A stretch of 6,878 nucleotides of DNA, taken from positions 1 through 6,878 of the forward strand of contig JACZXR010000125.1 of the NCBI GenBank assembly GCA_022571535.1. The letters run 5' to 3'. The first letter of the stretch is position 1; each line of letters opens with the position of its first letter. Origin of the DNA: Deltaproteobacteria bacterium. GTDB taxonomy: Bacteria > Desulfobacterota > Binatia > UBA9968 > CAXXLF01. The position numbers and the translations under genes were made by a program. Shown piece by piece: positions 6,040-6,878 of the stretch. Under the pieces are notes generated by a model. The model did not search any database. It was not told the origin of the DNA and saw only the letters and a list, made by a program, of their open reading frames with translations.

Positions 6040-6146
6040 TACCGAACCACCGGGCATAAACACAGGTCGTTCTACTTACCGGGGGCAACAAGCGGACTCA
6101 AGAGCGGGACATCAAGAAAGCGATAGAATTGGCGCGAGAGCTTTAG
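6040..6146 (+). pseudogene. C-terminal remnant of a HigB-type (HI1419-like) addiction-module toxin
   Basis: The frame ending at TAG 6144-6146 reads QVVLLTGGNKRTQERDIKK and then AIELAREL. This matches the conserved end of the HI1419-like killer proteins of the RelE superfamily, which normally read '..LLLxGGDKxTQxxDIxxA'. It is closed upstream by a TAA at 6057-6059. In the neighbouring frame GHK (6052-6060) precedes it, so one extra A in the run 6058-6060 would restore GHKTQVVLL. Upstream of about 6040 no homology is visible: the N-terminal two thirds, including catalytic residues, are absent. The intact antitoxin gene starts 9 bases after the stop, the normal toxin-first order for this family. 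Inference: the 5' part was removed by the same event that beheaded the divergent antitoxin remnant at 5946-6038. Confidence 0.75.
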
Positions 6147-6155
6147 GAGGTTATC

Positions 6156-6449
6156 ATGGCAAGAACCAAAACTCGTCTCTGGGATGCAGCGAAACATTTG
6201 GAAACCGAAGAGGACATGGCTGCATATTTGGAAGCAGCCCTCGAAGACGGTGAGCCTACACTGGTCGCAGTTGCTCTGGGGGATATTGCTCGGGCCAAGG
6301 GAATGAGCCAAATCGCCCGCGAAACGGGGCTCGGACGCGAGAGCCTCTATAAAGCATTATCGCCCGATGGCAACCCGGAATTTTCCACGATACTCAAGGT
6401 TGTTCGAGCGCTCGGTTTGAGGCTGCATGCGACCTCTGTCGATGCGTAG
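6156..6449 (+). CDS. HigA-type (HI1420-like) antitoxin, now without an intact toxin
   Basis: A 97-residue helix-turn-helix antitoxin of the HI1420-like addiction-module antidote family. It begins with the family's N-terminal extension (KHLETEEDMAAYLEAALED, 13-31). The helix-turn-helix is at about 50-69 (MSQIARETGLGRESLYKALS), and the conserved GNPEFSTILKVVRALGLRL follows at 72-90. The length is normal for the family. AGGAGG (6145-6150) overlaps the toxin remnant's stop and is ideally placed before the ATG. Known of the family: it binds and neutralises the cognate RelE-like toxin and represses its own operon. Here the toxin is a fragment and the operon promoter upstream is gone, so expression depends on read-through or a cryptic promoter. 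It may be a relic or may protect against a related incoming toxin. The reading frame is intact, unlike its neighbours. Confidence 0.9.
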   Translation: MARTKTRLWDAAKHLETEEDMAAYLEAALEDGEPTLVAVALGDIARAKGMSQIARETGLGRESLYKALSPDGNPEFSTILKVVRALGLRLHATSVDA

Positions 6450-6670
6450 GGGGTGGTGGGAACAGGCCCGGTTTGAGGTGGCGGGGGCTGGAGACGGGTT
6501 TACGGAAATGCTCGTGAGGTGCTGCCTGAGTGTCACCGACCTTAGGACCATTCGCCCTAGCCAATATCCGTGAGACAAGATAACCCCATCCACGTGGTCA
6601 CACTTACTTTGGCTGTGGAAAAGAAGCCATGCTTTGAGGAACACGAAACCTTTTAGCTTCTATCACCAAA

Positions 6671-6765
6671 CTGTCAAGATATAAAAATCAGACCGCTTCC
6701 ACCGTGCTACTAGTATTCTTGACAGAAATTAGGTGAGCGGTCATACTACAAACCAGAGCTAGTAT
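6671..6765 (+). promoter_or_regulatory. Operator-like repeats upstream of the ribbon-helix-helix antitoxin gene
   Basis: Two interleaved inverted repeats are present: CTGTCAAG (6671-6678) with CTTGACAG (6718-6725), which contains the -35 box, and GACCGCT (6691-6697) with AGCGGTC (6736-6742), which touches the -10 box. In addition the hexamer TAGTAT occurs directly at 6711-6716 and 6760-6765, and inverted (ATACTA) at 6743-6748 over the -10 box. Ribbon-helix-helix antitoxins commonly bind arrays of short half-sites across their own promoter, so autorepression by the downstream gene product is the natural inference. Confidence 0.45.
6719..6747 (+). promoter_or_regulatory. Sigma-70 promoter of the ribbon-helix-helix antitoxin gene
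   Basis: A perfect -35 box TTGACA (6719-6724), a 17-base spacer and a -10 box CATACT (6742-6747, 4 of 6). Transcription would begin near 6754, about 28 bases before the ATG at 6782, with AAGGGGG (6767-6773) as ribosome binding site. Confidence 0.6.
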
Positions 6766-6781
6766 GAAGGGGGTATGAATT

Positions 6782-6878
6782 ATGGCTGTCGCAAAAGTTG
6801 CTCTGAGCTTTCCTGAACCTCTCGTCAAGCAGATCGATCGTTCGGCTAAGAAAGCGGGACTCTCCCGAAGTGCCTTCG
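6782..6878 (+). CDS. Ribbon-helix-helix (CopG-family) antitoxin, N-terminal part; continues past the window
   Basis: The 32 visible residues read VAKVALSFPEPLVKQIDR and then SAKKAGLSRSAF. This is the DNA-binding beta strand (KVALSFPE) and first helix with the start of the second helix (LSRSAF) of a ribbon-helix-helix domain. This layout is typical of CopG/ParD/MazE-like antitoxins, which dimerise, bind their own promoter and usually precede a toxin gene of the PIN, MazF or ParE class. The partner lies beyond the right edge, so the toxin family cannot be told. It has a good promoter, a ribosome binding site and operator-like repeats, and so looks like the only fully functional locus start in this toxin-antitoxin cluster. 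Confidence 0.85.
   Translation, partial: MAVAKVALSFPEPLVKQIDRSAKKAGLSRSAF

Larger units (their letters stand above)
6450..6781. other. Intergenic region; regulatory sites only in its last 110 bases
   Basis: I see no gene in 6450-6670 on either strand; the minus-strand reading frame there has no recognisable content and overlaps the antitoxin gene antisense. From 6671 onward the sequence is rich in inverted repeats and carries the promoter and operator-like sites of the last gene. Confidence 0.5.

Noticed and set aside
6357..6644. Minus-strand frame of 95 codons after the HigA-type antitoxin
   Set aside because: It is largely antisense to the antitoxin gene and gives no recognisable protein.

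Overview
This window reads as accessory or intergenic-rich chromosome from an environmental bacterium of moderate GC content. It carries a secreted FG-GAP/CARDB protein, a FecR-domain secreted protein, a TauE/SafE-type permease, an amidohydrolase and a cluster of toxin-antitoxin remnants. A good match to a sigma-54 promoter suggests a Gram-negative lineage of the deltaproteobacterial, NC10 or Nitrospira kind, but nothing here fixes the taxon.

Layout. Positions 1-185 hold no convincing gene; they are a string of short hairpins that resembles the right end and guide-RNA region of an IS200/IS605-type (TnpB) element whose body would lie left of the window. Two minus-strand genes follow: a FecR-domain exported protein (186-1058) and, upstream of it, a TSUP permease (1162-1902). 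A 450-base divergent region (1903-2355) contains two dyads and a candidate sigma-54 promoter. It drives the largest gene (2356-4569), an exported 737-residue protein made of a seven-bladed FG-GAP propeller, a CARDB domain, a Pro/Glu linker and a C-terminal beta domain with a conserved Cys pair. A second hairpin array (4578-4712) fills the gap before an amidohydrolase gene (4742-5547), which is split by a one-base frameshift.

The right third (5666-6878) is a toxin-antitoxin graveyard. A ParE-type toxin (minus strand) has a one-base frameshift and overlaps a 30-codon C-terminal remnant of its antitoxin. That remnant abuts, at about 6040, the C-terminal remnant of a HigB/HI1419-type toxin (plus strand), which is followed by its intact HigA/HI1420-type antitoxin. 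Beyond a 332-base gap with a good sigma-70 promoter and operator-like repeats, the window ends inside a ribbon-helix-helix antitoxin gene.

Three separate one-base losses fall in short homopolymer runs within about 1.1 kb (near 5020-5028, 5756-5758 and 6058-6060), so sequencing or assembly error must be weighed against real gene decay. The strongest candidates for something undescribed are the two hairpin arrays. I see no CRISPR array, rRNA or convincing tRNA.
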